A stretch of DNA of 38,567 bases from Chara braunii (taxonomy: Eukaryota > Streptophyta > Charophyceae > Charales > Characeae), in NCBI GenBank assembly GCA_003427395.1, contig BFEA01000363.1, positions 394,501 through 433,067 on the forward strand. Direction: 5' to 3'. Below, in pieces: positions 9,596 through 20,248 of this stretch. The position numbers were made by a program, and so were the translations under genes. The notes below the pieces were generated by a model. It did not search any database and had not been told where the DNA came from. It saw nothing but the letters and a program-made list of their open reading frames with translations. Positions within the stretch are counted from its first letter, which is position 1, and every line of letters starts with the position of its first letter.

Positions 9596-10695
9596 CCGCC
9601 CTGGTTTTTGCACATGACAGAAAATAACTTTGGTTTAAAAATTAAGTATTCTGCACGAGGCGCGGCTGCGTCTGTGTGGTTATGATGGCCGGATGGTTGA
9701 CTAGAGTAAAGAGTGCATGGGAGCGCAGGTTTAAGGCGCGCGTGATTTCTTTTCTGCGTTGATCATAAAGCCGGCGCGGACATCGGTCGTTTTGGTTAAT
9801 GATGTTATTAATATTTTTTTATTTTTGATTAAGCACGATTTAAGGATATTTTTCTCTGGTTGGTACGATTGCTTTGAGTTACGCTTACGTACGGACGACG
9901 ACTTCGACGGCGGCGGTGTCGTGTGACTGCAGTAGGGTCTTGGCACGCGGAGTGGCGCGAGTGGCGGCCGTGATACAACTTGGTAAGTCGGCGCAGACAC
10001 TGGGCGGCCGCGCGCACGGTTGTAGGCTGAGGTGAGGCTCAGGCCAATTTCCCTGGCCCTGAGCGCAGCGCCGCGCCACCTTATATGGCACTCCGCGGAT
10101 ATTGGTCTCAGGCTTGGGCTTAGCCCTATAGGTTACGGTGTTGGTTGCAACTACGAAGGTTCAGGGGTCGAGGCCAGCGCGCGTCAGGGCAGCAGCTACA
10201 GCAAAGCGGTGTGGAGAAGACCGAGGGGTCGAGGGCCCGACGGGACTATCCTTCTCCGTTTTTGTTTACTGACGCGACGAAGGGAGGGAGCCGATCCGAA
10301 GGGCTCCCCGTTAACTTCCCCGTTTTATTTTTATTACTTTTATCCTTTTTTCTACTGTCTATTTTTGCTCCACTCGCGTCCCGTTTGGGACACAATGTCG
10401 GGCTGGCGGCAAGGTCACATGGGATGTGTTGTGTTCGCGGGATTGCCCGTTGAGCTGTCACAAGTTGTCCTCGTGACTGCCCTGGAGTTACCCCCTTATG
10501 GTATTACGAGGGACCACGCGGCTGTCACGCTCGCGCTCATGCCTCTAATGGTGAGCGACGGGCGTAGGTCCAGTTCGGCAGTACCCGGCAGCCGGGGGTA
10601 TTACGGCAGGGGTGGCTATAGCACTGTCGTGCAGCCTAACCGTAGGGGCCCAGGTATAGGGGCGGACCAGGTACGGATCCGGGCCGGGTACTTGC

Positions 10696-10801
10696 GCGGA
10701 GAGGAGAAGCGGAAGGGAGTAGGGAGAGGCTGAGGCCGCGTCTCTTATACACATCTAGCGGAGAGGAGAAGCGGAAGGGAGTAGGGAGAGGCTGAGGCCG
10801 C
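10696..10801. other. Assembly artefact: Tn5/Nextera adapter remnant between two 44-bp direct copies
   Basis: Bases 10,740-10,756 read GTCTCTTATACACATCT, which matches 17 of the 19 bases of the Tn5 mosaic end used in Nextera libraries. It is flanked by two identical 44-base copies of GCGGAGAGGAGAAGC... (10,696-10,739 and 10,758-10,801). Copy 2 has this 44-mer once and has no adapter (near 30,478-30,522). Confidence 0.95.
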
Positions 10802-11656
10802 TTGGCCTTTGGGGGAGCCGCGGGGCATTACCCCGGTAGAGTCCTTCGGGACATCCGTTAAAATTGGAACGATACAGAGAAGATTCGCATTGCGCCTGCG
10901 CATGGATGACACAGTTAAAACGCGGAAAAGCCAAAGCTGCGGGGCCAGCTAAGCAACATTGCGCTACAACAGGCGGAGCAAGAGCGTGATAGCGGTAGGC
11001 AGCGGGGCCAGAAAGGAGCGAGTGAGTCGGGGCGGAGCCTGGGGTCAGGTGCATGCCGGGGGTGAGGGTGCTACGGCAGTATAGGCGGGGGAGTGCGTGC
11101 TATGCCCCGCGACTGTAGGAAAGGAGGGGTGTCGGGTGCATGCGCGCTGGCAGAGAGAGCAAGGCAGCGCAGGGCCAGCCGTGAGACAGCGGGTGATAGG
11201 AGGTAGAGCCGCCGACAATCAGGGAAGGGGTAGGTGGCGAGCAGCACGCTGAGCAACGACGGGCTGATCTACAGCAGCGGGCGCAGGGAGTAGAAGACAA
11301 ACCTGGACGATGCACCGCGCCAGGTGCACTTAGTAGCGGGGGTGGCAAACGACGGGCGGACTGTCAAGGGATGAGGCAGGCGACAGTGGAAGCAACGGGC
11401 GCTGAGGTGGAGAGGGCAGGAAAACGGGGAGTGAATGCAGACGTGAAGTTGGGCCGGGTATCTGCGGGAATTGGGATGGCGGAGCGACGATGGAGAAGGA
11501 AGATGGCGGGGAGGAAATGGTAGAACCCGCCCGTTTCTTGATGAAATCGGGCGGGGGAGGAAACTATTTGGGGGTTTTCCAATAAGGCGATTGTGAATCT
11601 GACGTTAGTTTTAGTGTTAGAGTACTAGGTGGGGAGGTTAGTAGCAAAGGTAGTGC

Positions 11657-11928
11657 NCGGGCGATGGCGGGCTGCAGACTCGAGAGCGGCAGGGAAGTGA
11701 AAGCGCAGCCATTTGGGGGTGGTCCCGGGTAGGGAAGGAGTTGACCCGGGGGTTTTGCAGTTGGGCGACCCCGGATCTGAAGTTAGATTANNAAAAGAGT
11801 TAGTGAGATAGATGGTTAGCGAGAAAAGTTGTGCGTGAGGCTATGGCAGAAGTNAAGAAGGACAAAGGGAGGAAGTCTTGATTTCGTTCGTTCCTTGATG
11901 AAAACGAACGAACGAAGGTGTTATCCCN
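11657..11928. other. Ambiguous bases (N) at four sites shared with copy 2
   Basis: N at 11,657, 11,791-11,792, 11,854 and 11,928. Copy 2 has N at exactly the homologous positions (29,621, 29,486-29,487, 29,424, 29,350), with identical spacing. Confidence 0.95.
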
Positions 11929-14465
11929 GGGTTTTGGCCCCGGGCGAGTTGAATGGTATGGTTAGAGAGGAATAAGAGTTAGTAGGTTTGGAGTTAGGGG
12001 AGAGAGTGAATCTGGACGAAAAAAGGGGTCAGATGTGCGCGCGACTGGGTTGGAGGTGGTGAAGGAAAAGACCAAATAGCAAGCTCGATTTTTAACAGAA
12101 TAAGGCGGGGGCGGACTCTAGATCGGGGTTCATGGCCGTGGCGATTCCGGATGTGTGGTTAGATTGGGGAGGGGGTGAGTAGGAAGCAAGTTAACTAAGG
12201 AAGGGAGTGCGTAGGAATGGCCGAGGGGGAGGAAGAAGTGAACGTACTTGGTCCGTTTCTGAACGGGTTTTGATAAGGGGAGATTTGTTGTATGATATTT
12301 GGGGCGGGCTACCCGAGTTCTGTAGTTAGGATTTAGTGATGGGTTAGTAGACTACGAGGTAAGTAGATAGGGGTATCGATGGAGAGTGTCAAAAAGGGAG
12401 TAGTCAGTTGTGCAATGAATCTAGCCGCCTTTGCGGCCGTATTCATCAGATTTTTGTACACCTCGTTGTAACGAGTGGCGTGAGGTCAACTGCGAGGTAG
12501 GAGACTACCATTGTCCGTTGCGATGTCCATCCTAGTGATGGAAGTAGCCCTGATGGCGTCCGTGGTCGTGGCCGAGCTGGCGTTGCGGGGTGAACCGGGA
12601 GTCGGGCAGCGGAGCATTGCCTTGTGCCAGTGGTAGGAGACGTGTTCGGCCTTTCCACGCTTAGGTGGGGGTTTCGCAATTTGGCTGTACTTCTGGCAGG
12701 TACGAGCAGGCGGGGGCCGAGGCCGTGGTGCATTTAGTTGCGTCCTAGGAGGAGGTCCAGTCTCCCTATGCAAAAAGAGCGAGTCGAGTGGGAAAAGGTC
12801 TGAGTGCAGACGGGCAGTAAAAGTCGAAGGCCTACCTGTGAGCGAGAGAGTAGCCTCCTTTGAGGCGTGCTGGATCTCTGCGTGTCGTGGCCATCCCTGC
12901 TGAATGCTTGCTGACGAGGGAGGTATCGGGGAGGGGAAGCAATAACTGCAGGCCTACCTATCTGGTCAGGAGTGCCGCCCATCGCGTCAAGCAAAGCGAC
13001 TGCTGGTGGATTGCAGAGCGTGAGTGCTCACTTACTGGTTGACTCGTTTCCTCGTGCCGTCATGTGAGGTGACGAGCAGGCGGGAGACTGGCCGCTCGAC
13101 TGGCTGTGGCCCCGCACCCGATTATTGGGACTTGTAGTGTACCTTATGAGGACATGCCAGGTCATGTCTGATGTTGCTGTGCGCCGCTGCTGTGGCCGAT
13201 GACCCGCATTGCTGCGTACTGCAGACACTGTGGACTGGGCGTAGACTGCTGCCACAGATCACTGTGGTAAACTGTTATTGCTCGTTGTTGAATACTGCAC
13301 ATTACGGCGTACTACTGTAGGCTACGGCTAAGCCCAGCGTATCGCAAGTGGCGGTTCGGTTGGTGGGTGCCAGCTCTAGACTGTGGCGCCGCAGCAGACC
13401 CTGCAAGCTTGTTGCTGCGTCCACTGGGAACCCCATCATCTGCCCCGGCCGCGTTCCTGGTTACAAAAGAGGGTTGTTGTTGCAGATTGCGCGCAGCTGC
13501 TGCTGTTTGACTATGCGCAGCTGCCGCTGTTAATCGATCACGGGCTGTGGCCCACTCTTGGAGGCGACATGTTGCTGGCCACTGCTGCTGTATCTTCGCT
13601 GCCAGCTCAGCGCCCCGTTGCATATTGAGGTTCTACCACACTGCCGAGTTGCAGCGCTGCGGTATTTTCCCTGTTAGTGAACGTAAGGTCAGCGTTGTCG
13701 CCCCATTGACGTGCGCCCCACTGTTTTGCTTCGGCTGCGTTCCTGCTACAACTGTAGTTGTGCTCACTGCGGATAGTTGATCGCTGCGTGGTGCTGCCTA
13801 TTGCTGATGGCTGTTGTGGACTGTTATAGGCTGCTGTGTAGCGACAATTGGGTTAAGGAGAGTTGTTGGGACTCAGAGGAGCGATTGGGCTTGAGAAGGA
13901 AGATTAATGTTGTGAACTAAGAGACCGTCAGGGGATTAATTGTGGCAATTAAGTTCGGCAGTTGACTTTGGTTTGACCAAGCAGTCACATTGGCTACCAT
14001 TGCGGGGCCCTCAAGCGCATCCAGGTTTCAAGGCCCTCTCCCACGAGTCTGAGGGCACCTCTCGTGGATCTGAGAGTCTCAAATCTACCTTTTTCTGCCC
14101 TTCTTACTCTAAGTCTGGTCTATTGGTTCTGAGAGGAAGGCGCCAGGCGAGATTGCAACCCGTAGGACCGCGACAAGACCCTGTGGGGAGTCAACCCACC
14201 GATTGCGGGAGCCCTGCCGGAACTCAGCTATAACCCCTATCTATACATCTTGCTAGGTATCTGACTGAGTGTACTGCGTGCACCCTGTATTTGACTTTGG
14301 GTTTGACTTTCAGGACATAACTTAGACTAAGTAAAGGAACGCCTTTGCAATCTCTGTTTCAGTTTTGCTGATTGCCTGAAGGCAGATTGTGAACAGAAGG
14401 GGAATTGCATCTGGGCGAAGGGTGGGTGAAAGGTGGTTTTGCTTGAGGTTGGCAGGGTCCTACGA

Positions 14466-15280
14466 GGTCAGACCAGTTCCATAAGATTGGACGGTTTGAC
14501 CGCTGTGTTTATTTTTGAATTGCATGAAGAGTCAGACTTAAGATTGGACGGTCTGATTGCTCTGAATTGTGAGGGTTTGATTGTGGCTGACTTTTTAGGG
14601 GCCAAACCTGTACCATAAGATTGGAGGGTTTGGTTGCCATGTTTGGCTGGGGTTTGTTCTGTTTCTTCTGTTTTTGATCGAGGAGGTCTGAGCAGGTCCA
14701 TAAGATTGGACGGCTCAACCCCTTCCTATTTTATTCTGAGGGGAATAATTCTCGCTGAGAGCAGGGCATGTCCATAAGATTGGACGGCCTTGGACTCATG
14801 CCGCACACAGTGGATCAGAGAGAAACGAACCTGACAAAGGACCAGATATGTTCCATAAGATTGGACGGTCAGGCCCAATGCCTCGCGCAGGCTGGAACCC
14901 AAAAGGTTAAATTTTGGCTATATTTTATATTATTCTATCTATGAACAGGCTAGTGAGGCATGGGTTCCATAAGATTGGACGGCCTCGCTATAGCTTATCA
15001 TGAAATAAAGAGAGTATAACTAAGAGTATAATTGAAGGTAACCCTGGGCAGGCTGGGCCTTGTTCTAAGATGAACGGCTCAGTCTTATGCCCAACTTTTG
15101 AACACCAAGCTCAGAGAGATATATATATTTTGGATATTAAACAGTTCGGGGCGGTTGAACCTTGTTCTAAGATGAACGGCTTAGTCATATGCCCAAAAGC
15201 AAGAGAGAAGTAGTTGTGCAACGTGTTCGTGTATACTCAATGGCTGAGTCAGACAGGTTCCATAAGATTGGCCGACTTAA
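14466..15280 (+). ncRNA. Array of ten stem-loops with invariant TAAGAT loop (putative structured RNA), copy 1
   Basis: Ten units spaced about 65-110 bp share the core GTTCCATAAGATTGGACGG or a variant. The TAAGAT of each lies near 14,482, 14,539, 14,616, 14,701, 14,774, 14,856, 14,970, 15,065, 15,168 and 15,262. In each the core is an apical hairpin (GTCCA-TAAGAT-TGGAC). In units 8 and 9 the apical stem is GTTC/GAAC with the same loop, so both sides changed together. Most cores sit inside an outer stem of 5-9 bp whose sequence differs from unit to unit but stays paired, for example GGTCAGACC/GGTTTGACC, AGTGAGGC/GCCTCGCT and GGCTGGGCC/GGCTCAGTC. Non-Watson-Crick pairs in units 1, 2, 7, 8 and 10 are G-T in this orientation and would be A-C on the other strand. 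A CATGCC or TATGCCC block follows several units. Unit 2 here has lost about 8 bases that copy 2 keeps. Transcription is not shown. Confidence 0.6.
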
Positions 15281-15591
15281 CTTTATGCCCTATGAAAGCT
15301 GGGTATAAGGGAATAAAGCATCAAGAGATTACGAATTATTGTCTGCCAAGTTGGCTTGGGGATGGTGAGAGCACTTACCCTTGTGTTTGGCCTGCATGTG
15401 ACTGAGCGAGGCTACTACTTGGTCTGAGTTTCAGTTTGATAGGTAGTTGCTTTAAAGGCTCGCCACGTGCTAGAGCGATATGAGTTATTTTCGATTTCTG
15501 CATTTTTTTAGATAATTTTTTTACTTAGATCAATTCTCGCATTTTCTAGGATTTTTTATTATACTTGGCTTCGTATAAATTTTGGTAAGCT

Positions 15592-15900
15592 ACTTTTCTA
15601 CGGGAAGCGCTGCTGAAATTTTCACAAATCCAGGGAGTTAGTCAAATTTTGACTTGTCAAAGTGCAACTTGTCTAAAGTTTATACGCGACTTAATAAAAA
15701 TCGGGAAAGTCTCTTTTTCTAAAGGAAGTGCTGCCCAAATTTTTGCTAATTTAGGAAGTTAGACAAAATTGGACTTTAAAAAGTCAAAGACTATTCCTGT
15801 TTTCATATTTGGGCAGATATAGATTCTGAAAAGACACTTTTCCTACGGGAAGCGCTGCCGAAATTTTCTTAATTTAGAGGAGTTATACTATATTTTGACA
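15592..15900. repeat. Three tandem units of about 121 bp inside the large element, copy 1
   Basis: TTTCTACGGGAAGCGCTGC-like starts occur near 15,595, 15,716 and 15,838. Each is followed by AAATTTT, an AATTTAGG-like block, GGAGTTAG-like sequence and TTTTGAC. The units are clearly diverged, so the duplication is old. It is preserved in copy 2 (about 25,618-25,930). Confidence 0.7.
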
Positions 15901-16152
15901 GGTGACGATTCTGACAATCCACCCTGAATAGGGGAGATTCTGCCATTAGTTTACCTTTTGCTTTGGGCACTGGCTTAGAGGTAGGCTTAGACTTGCTGGC
16001 AGGTAACTTTGAGTGAGAATGTGGTATGGAGGTTCATCCCACATATGCTGATGATTTAGCTTGGGCATTGACCTGTCTTATGGTACAGGTCTTTCTTGGA
16101 CATTCGATTCAGGACTTGGACTAGTTTCAGCTTAATCCTACGAGGATCATCT

Positions 16153-16175
16153 TCTGTTATCACTGATAACAGGTT
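16153..16175. repeat. Short perfect palindrome conserved in both element copies
   Basis: CTGTTATCACTGATAACAG lies within this interval and is present in reverse complement in copy 2 near 25,348-25,366. It could be a protein-binding site or a small hairpin; no function is known to me. Confidence 0.6.
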
Positions 16176-17637
16176 GGTTGCCGATTCGTCGGTTTACGAT
16201 TCAACTTCAATTCACTCCTGTCACTCAACGTAAAGGATTTAGCCTCGTGATTGAACTGTTTTGTTGTGTTTTCACCCGGACTTTATTGAATGGCCATCCA
16301 ACAAAAGTACTAAGTTTTATTTAAGAGTTGCACGAGTGAGGCTTGTACGGCTAAAACGAGGGGTATGGGTGCGAGGAATGGTTGAAGTTGACCCCGTGTA
16401 GTTCGTGGACTTCTAGTTGAATCTTTGATGTGATTGCAGGTATGGTTGCGGTTCGGTCTCTGGATGTGATTGCCTACGATTTCATACATATATGGTTGAG
16501 AGGAGCCTCACTGTGTATGTGAGAAGTGATCGTCCTATATAATCGACCCTTACGTATTTATAAGTGCCCTGAGCATTTGAGAGGCCTACTGTGAGTGTGA
16601 ATAAGGGTTAACTAGATTATGTCTCGAGAGGGAAGGGAGGTTTCCTTTTTACCCTTGCTTCTTAGAGTTTGTATGGTTGGACGTTGTAGTCCGTGGCAAC
16701 CGTCAAAGTCAAACCCCTTGACTTTCGCCCAGGCCCGGAGTGAGACTCATCTCTAGAGCAGTAAGAGGCGACTGCCACCACAGGTATGGACCTGTGTACA
16801 ACCCACTGTGCACAGAGTGTAGAAGAGGGTGTGTGGTCTTCAACCGCGCATGACGGTTGTCCAGCGTCGAGAGATTAACCCTTAAGGCGAGTGTCAGCCG
16901 ACACTTGAGTGATGAATGCGACCCTCGCGATTAACATGGCCTGCGTGAGTATGGGTACTACATAGTACGCCATTATTGCGACTGCTTGCGTACGTTTGCA
17001 TTGCGAGTCGATATGAGTTAGCCCTGCGTCCGCGCAGTTTTATATTAAGTCTCGCGCGCGACGCCTGTTCGATCTCCGCATCGAAAAGTTATGGGTTGGC
17101 TACCGAGGGGCTAGGAGCGTTGTCGCGTTGTTTGTGTTGTGTTGTGTTGTATGTGCGTATGTGTGTGCTCTATTTTCGTGTTCGTAAAGTGGTGTGCGCG
17201 TGGTGTGTGGCATGCGTCCTAGTCGACCGACGACGAGCCGCGTTTGGGACTTCATCCCCCCAAGATGTCGGTTCGCATGCGGGTCCGATAGGCGTATTAC
17301 CGCGCGTACCCTCTATGCTACAGCGAACGAGAAACGCCCTCGGCTGGTCCACCTCTGCGATTGCAACCGAGTAGCTTTCATACTGTGGACTGGTAGCTCG
17401 GCGGGGATACGCCCATCGAAGGGAGGTGACAGCTCCCGTAAGGTGGAGGTAAGCTGTGCCTCGCGTAGGCCCTATCTTGTCGTAGGGGCTCGCGAGAGGT
17501 ATGGCTGGCGCACTCGGCCGGAGTGACCTAATGAAGCTCCATTTGCGCGTTCGCGTCGAGGTTGGTCCAACTCCTGCGTGACGCGGCCGAGAGGGTCCCG
17601 CGCTGCTACGTGTGGTGCCGGACCGATGCGCCCGACA

Positions 17638-17641
17638 GCGG
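17638..17641. repeat. Target-site duplication, right side (GCGG)
   Basis: GCGG directly follows ...GCCCGACA and matches 9,563-9,566. Confidence 0.8.
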
Positions 17642-17845
17642 ACAAGGGCTCAAATTCTGATTATGAATGTGTGCGTGGCTTTTTTTTTTTTTTGTGCATG
17701 ACCAGCTTTCGAGTCGGCTAATATGCATGTAGTTGCGTTCGCGCTCCGTGCTCGAGTCCTCAAAGCACGGGGTGTATCTGGTCGCAGAAGCGATTCGGAT
17801 CCGTTGTTGACCAATGCTGGCCACAATCCGGTGCGGATGCAACCA

Positions 17846-17947
17846 CCGGGGCTAGGTCCCACTTACACGAATTAAGCGATATTAACCGTAGATAATAAAG
17901 ATCAACGACAAAAATCTCTTAATCCGTGCAAGTGGGATCTGCCCCGG
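17846..17947. repeat. Inverted repeat, about 30-bp arms
   Basis: CCGGGGCTAGGTCCCACTTA with CACGAATTAAG is mirrored by CTTAATCCGTG with CAAGTGGGATCTGCCCCGG. The outer arms pair with a few mismatches around an AT-rich centre. It is a probable small foldback element. It does not resemble a tRNA. Confidence 0.65.
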
Positions 17948-18370
17948 ATGCAGAATTTGATACGTTTGGAACGGGGACACGAAAACTCCCTATGCACTCA
18001 GGACACATAACTGCGTACGATTTATTTCATTTGCTTTCCATGACCGGACTTGCGCCAGCTCCAGCTATGGCAGAGACTGGTGTACTAGGGAATGGAATGT
18101 CAAAGCTTCAAACTCGGCTTTAACACGTCCCAACGGGTACGGACCGGAGGGCTGCAAAATAGCAGACACACCAGGCAGCGGGAATGAAGTGATAAGTACT
18201 TGTGGTGGATCAGGGTCCACAGACTTTCCTAGATGCCCGTACGTGGCTGGAGTTAACAGCCAGATTGCGTCGAAAAAGATTCAGGGCATTGTTCTATACC
18301 ACTCAATGTTTTCACTTCCTTGCTCTCAAGTGTGCGTACTCAAAACTCAAGTGTCGTTGGGGCAAAATCA
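17948..18370. other. No gene recognised
   Basis: Unassigned. Open frames overlap (18,189-18,377 and 18,202-18,633) and have no known motif. Confidence 0.35.
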
Positions 18371-18415
18371 CACTTGAACTCAAGGTACCTCCCGGAGGTA
18401 CCTTGAGTTCAAGTG
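18371..18415. repeat. Perfect palindrome, 22-bp arms with one central base
   Basis: CACTTGAACTCAAGGTACC... at 18,371-18,392 is exactly complementary to 18,394-18,415 around a C. Flanks on both sides show weaker mirror similarity, so it may be the core of a larger, older foldback element. Confidence 0.85.
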
Positions 18416-18660
18416 CCAGCCGATATTGCCAACACTCCAAGTGGGCCTTTTTTTCGTTTTTCTTTTTTTCCAACGGGCGATCCTGGTCCAGGATTGGTCA
18501 AGCCATGGAGCTCGGTTTCAAGTGCAGCCTGTTCAAGGGTTTCCTCAAGTGTACACGGAACCATAAATTGAGTAAGTGTAAATTAATCACAATTTTTATT
18601 TATTTATTTTTTTTGGTGAAAGCCCCTGTGTAAGCCCTCCATCCCGGCGACTATGTAACC

Positions 18661-18835
18661 GGCTGAACGCGCTAAACGCGCGTTCATATTCAAACGCGCG
18701 CGTTCATACCCCCCGAGGCTGCGTTCAATTGCATTCAAACGCGCTGCGCGCCACGTGGCGCGAAAAAAATGAACGTGACCCCAGGGGGCGCACGCGCGCG
18801 TTGCGGACTACGTGGTGGTGGGCCTCATTCAACGA
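18661..18835. repeat. GAACGCG/GCGTTC motif cluster
   Basis: Many overlapping copies of GAACGCG and its complement (CTGAACGCGCTAAACGCGCG, CAAACGCGCGCGTTCA) lie here, plus the palindrome GCGCCACGTGGCGC near 18,748-18,761. It is outwardly flanked by AAGCCCTCCATCCCGGCG, which also flanks the opposite cluster (19,503-19,600) in inverted orientation. Confidence 0.6.
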
Positions 18836-18900
18836 ACCCCGAAAGTGCAAAAAAAAAAAACAAACAGAGGCCTACCCCCCCTTCTGCATCACCCCCCGCC

Positions 18901-19329
18901 ATATGTGAAGGGTCCTCTATTTTTTTTCGGGGCGGTGGGTGAATCCCCCTAACACGGCTCAGACGGCCCATGCAGGCTATCTGAAGGGTCCTCGCAGCCA
19001 TGTAGCACAGACCCCCCCACCAAAATCAAGGCAGGCAGTGAATATGAAGTAGAGCACGAGCTGGCCGAATATATACTCAAGATTCGAATTCAGGTCTATG
19101 TTTCAGCAGTTATGGGTTGCTCACGTAGCTAGGCCGTGTTGGTCTCTGCACGTGATTCTCAGGGCTTGGCTGCACTATTCACCAAATGTGCAAAACTAGA
19201 ATGAATCTTCTGCAGAACATGGAATAATATGCCGCCATATGTTTTGTCAGATAGCCTGCATGGGCCATCTGAGCCGTGTTAGGCGGATTCCCCCACTCCC
19301 CCGAAAAAAAAAAAAAGGACCCTTCACAC
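18901..19329. mobile_element. Foldback element, about 80-bp arms around a 265-bp centre
   Basis: The left arm (18,901-18,983: TGAAGGGTCC, a T tract, CTAACACGGCTCAGACGGCC, ATGCAGGCTATCTG) is mirrored by the right arm (19,249-19,329). The centre carries the dispersed repeat also seen at 3,810-4,100 and a TTCTGCAGAACATGGAATAA piece of the hairpin family. A (CA)n microsatellite and about 29 T follow (19,325-19,416), with N bases nearby. Confidence 0.7.
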
Positions 19330-19502
19330 ACACACACACACACACACAGACACACATTCACACACACAGACACAAATTCACACACACTTTTTTTTTTTTT
19401 TTTTTTTTTTTTTTTGCCTNTTTCNCTTGAGGCATTGGCCCACANCCCCCCCCAANCACCGCCGCCGCNCCCCAGCGCCCCTGACGGGCCTCCCGAGCGT
19501 GG

Positions 19503-19600
19503 GTGGCGCTCTGCGCGTTCGCGTTCAGAGCGTGCACCCACGTTCTTTGATCGCGCGTTCAACGCGTTCGAAAACTGAACGTGGAACCCGCGTTCAACGA
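19503..19600. repeat. GAACGCG/GCGTTC motif cluster, opposite orientation
   Basis: GCGCGTTCGCGTTCAGAGCG, GCGCGTTCAACGCGTTCG and AACGTGGAACCCGCGTTCAACG. With the cluster at 18,661 it could bound one nested non-autonomous element of about 940 bp. The match to the cluster at 5,477-5,550 ties it to the Harbinger relic, by inference. Confidence 0.5.
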
Positions 19601-19614
19601 ACATGGGCCGGCGA

Positions 19615-19712
19615 TGGTAAGAGAATCATCCCGATTGAGGGCTTATCTGTTGGGCTGCTCCATCTATTGGTGGGGAGCAACACCTGCTGGAAACTGGGTC
19701 CAGCGTCCCAAT
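19615..19712. repeat. Inverted copy of the dispersed repeat at 8,115
   Basis: The reverse complement gives GGGACGCTGGACCCAGTTTCC, GCAGGTGTTGCTCCCCACCAA and TTCTCTTACCATC, aligned with 8,115-8,210. Confidence 0.7.
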
Positions 19713-19936
19713 AGAGAAAACTAGGGCGCGGTCAGGGTTACAGTTTGAAAATACATTTCAAACTGCCGTTTTGGAGTCCAGTTCCCTCTTAAGTTTACAC
19801 TGCAGGCCAAACTCCGCGGTTGCGTGGCTGTCGCAGGGCAGAGTTTGTAACTGCAGTCTAGTCATCCACGTCGGACGGCCAGGCCGTTTTCTGAAAAAAA
19901 AAGAAGAAACAGGAAGGAAAAAAAGGGATCGTGGCG

Positions 19937-20042
19937 CTGTATCTTTCCATGCTCTACCGAAACATTCACTCTCGGTTTCCACGACTGATCTCCAAATGTG
20001 CAAGCCGAGAGTGAATCTTCCCAAGAACATGGAAAGATACAG
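19937..20042. repeat. Hairpin of about 106 bp, family with TTCCATG...GAATCTTC arms
   Basis: CTGTATCTTTCCATG and CATTCACTCTCGG on the left pair with CCGAGAGTGAAT and CATGGAAAGATACAG on the right; the loop region contains CCAAATGTGCAA. It is a self-complementary unit related to 20,249-20,356 and to pieces at 2,150, 4,060 and 19,190. Confidence 0.8.
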
Positions 20043-20248
20043 ATCCATGATTTTTGTCTTCTGTGCAACGGGAATACAGGGGTCCAGCGGGATACACGGG
20101 CTGACAAAAACGCAGAGGCCCTAGGGGAGACACCTGCTGACAACAACCCATTTTCTTTTCTTTCTTTTTTTCTCTTTTTTTTTCTCTTTTTTTTCCTTTC
20201 TCAGATTTGCCGACCTATGCGTGTCATCCTTGGGGCCTCATGGTGTTG

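Larger units (their letters stand above)
9567..17637 (-). mobile_element. Large element without recognisable genes, copy 1 (8,071 bp), inverted relative to copy 2
   Basis: The boundaries are set by alignment with the reverse complement of 23,887-31,659 and by the flanking GCGG duplications. The ends read TGTCGGCGCG and GCGCCCGACA: TG...CA termini with a 6-bp perfect and about 10-bp imperfect inverted repeat. No long direct terminal repeats were found inside. No open frame has a recognisable domain, and the longer ones are not preserved as proteins between copies. Internal landmarks are a subterminal palindrome, an adapter artefact, ten stem-loops at 14,466-15,280 and a three-unit tandem repeat at 15,592-15,900. 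It is about 300 bp longer than copy 2: about 62 bp is the adapter artefact, and about 290 bp around 13,085-13,375 is missing from copy 2. It could be a giant solo LTR or a non-autonomous DNA transposon. Minus orientation here is by reference to copy 2. Confidence 0.9.

Noticed and set aside
10032-10733. 233-residue ORF in copy 1 and its shorter relative in copy 2 (30,484-30,822, minus)
   Set aside because: The frame is broken in copy 2, no motif is recognisable, and a competing frame is equally open. I treat it as chance in GC-rich DNA.
14466-15280. CRISPR-like array (repeated 16-20-mer with unique spacers)
   Set aside because: The context is a eukaryotic transposable element, spacing is irregular (65-110 bp), repeats vary by compensatory changes, and no cas genes are present.
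9567-17637. Long direct LTRs inside the large element
   Set aside because: I looked for the TGTCGGGCGC start recurring in the same orientation inside each copy and did not find it. The only internal near-match (near 10,394) is a short chance hit.
17846-17947. tRNA or other cloverleaf RNA
   Set aside because: It has a simple two-arm inverted repeat with no anticodon-arm or T-arm features.
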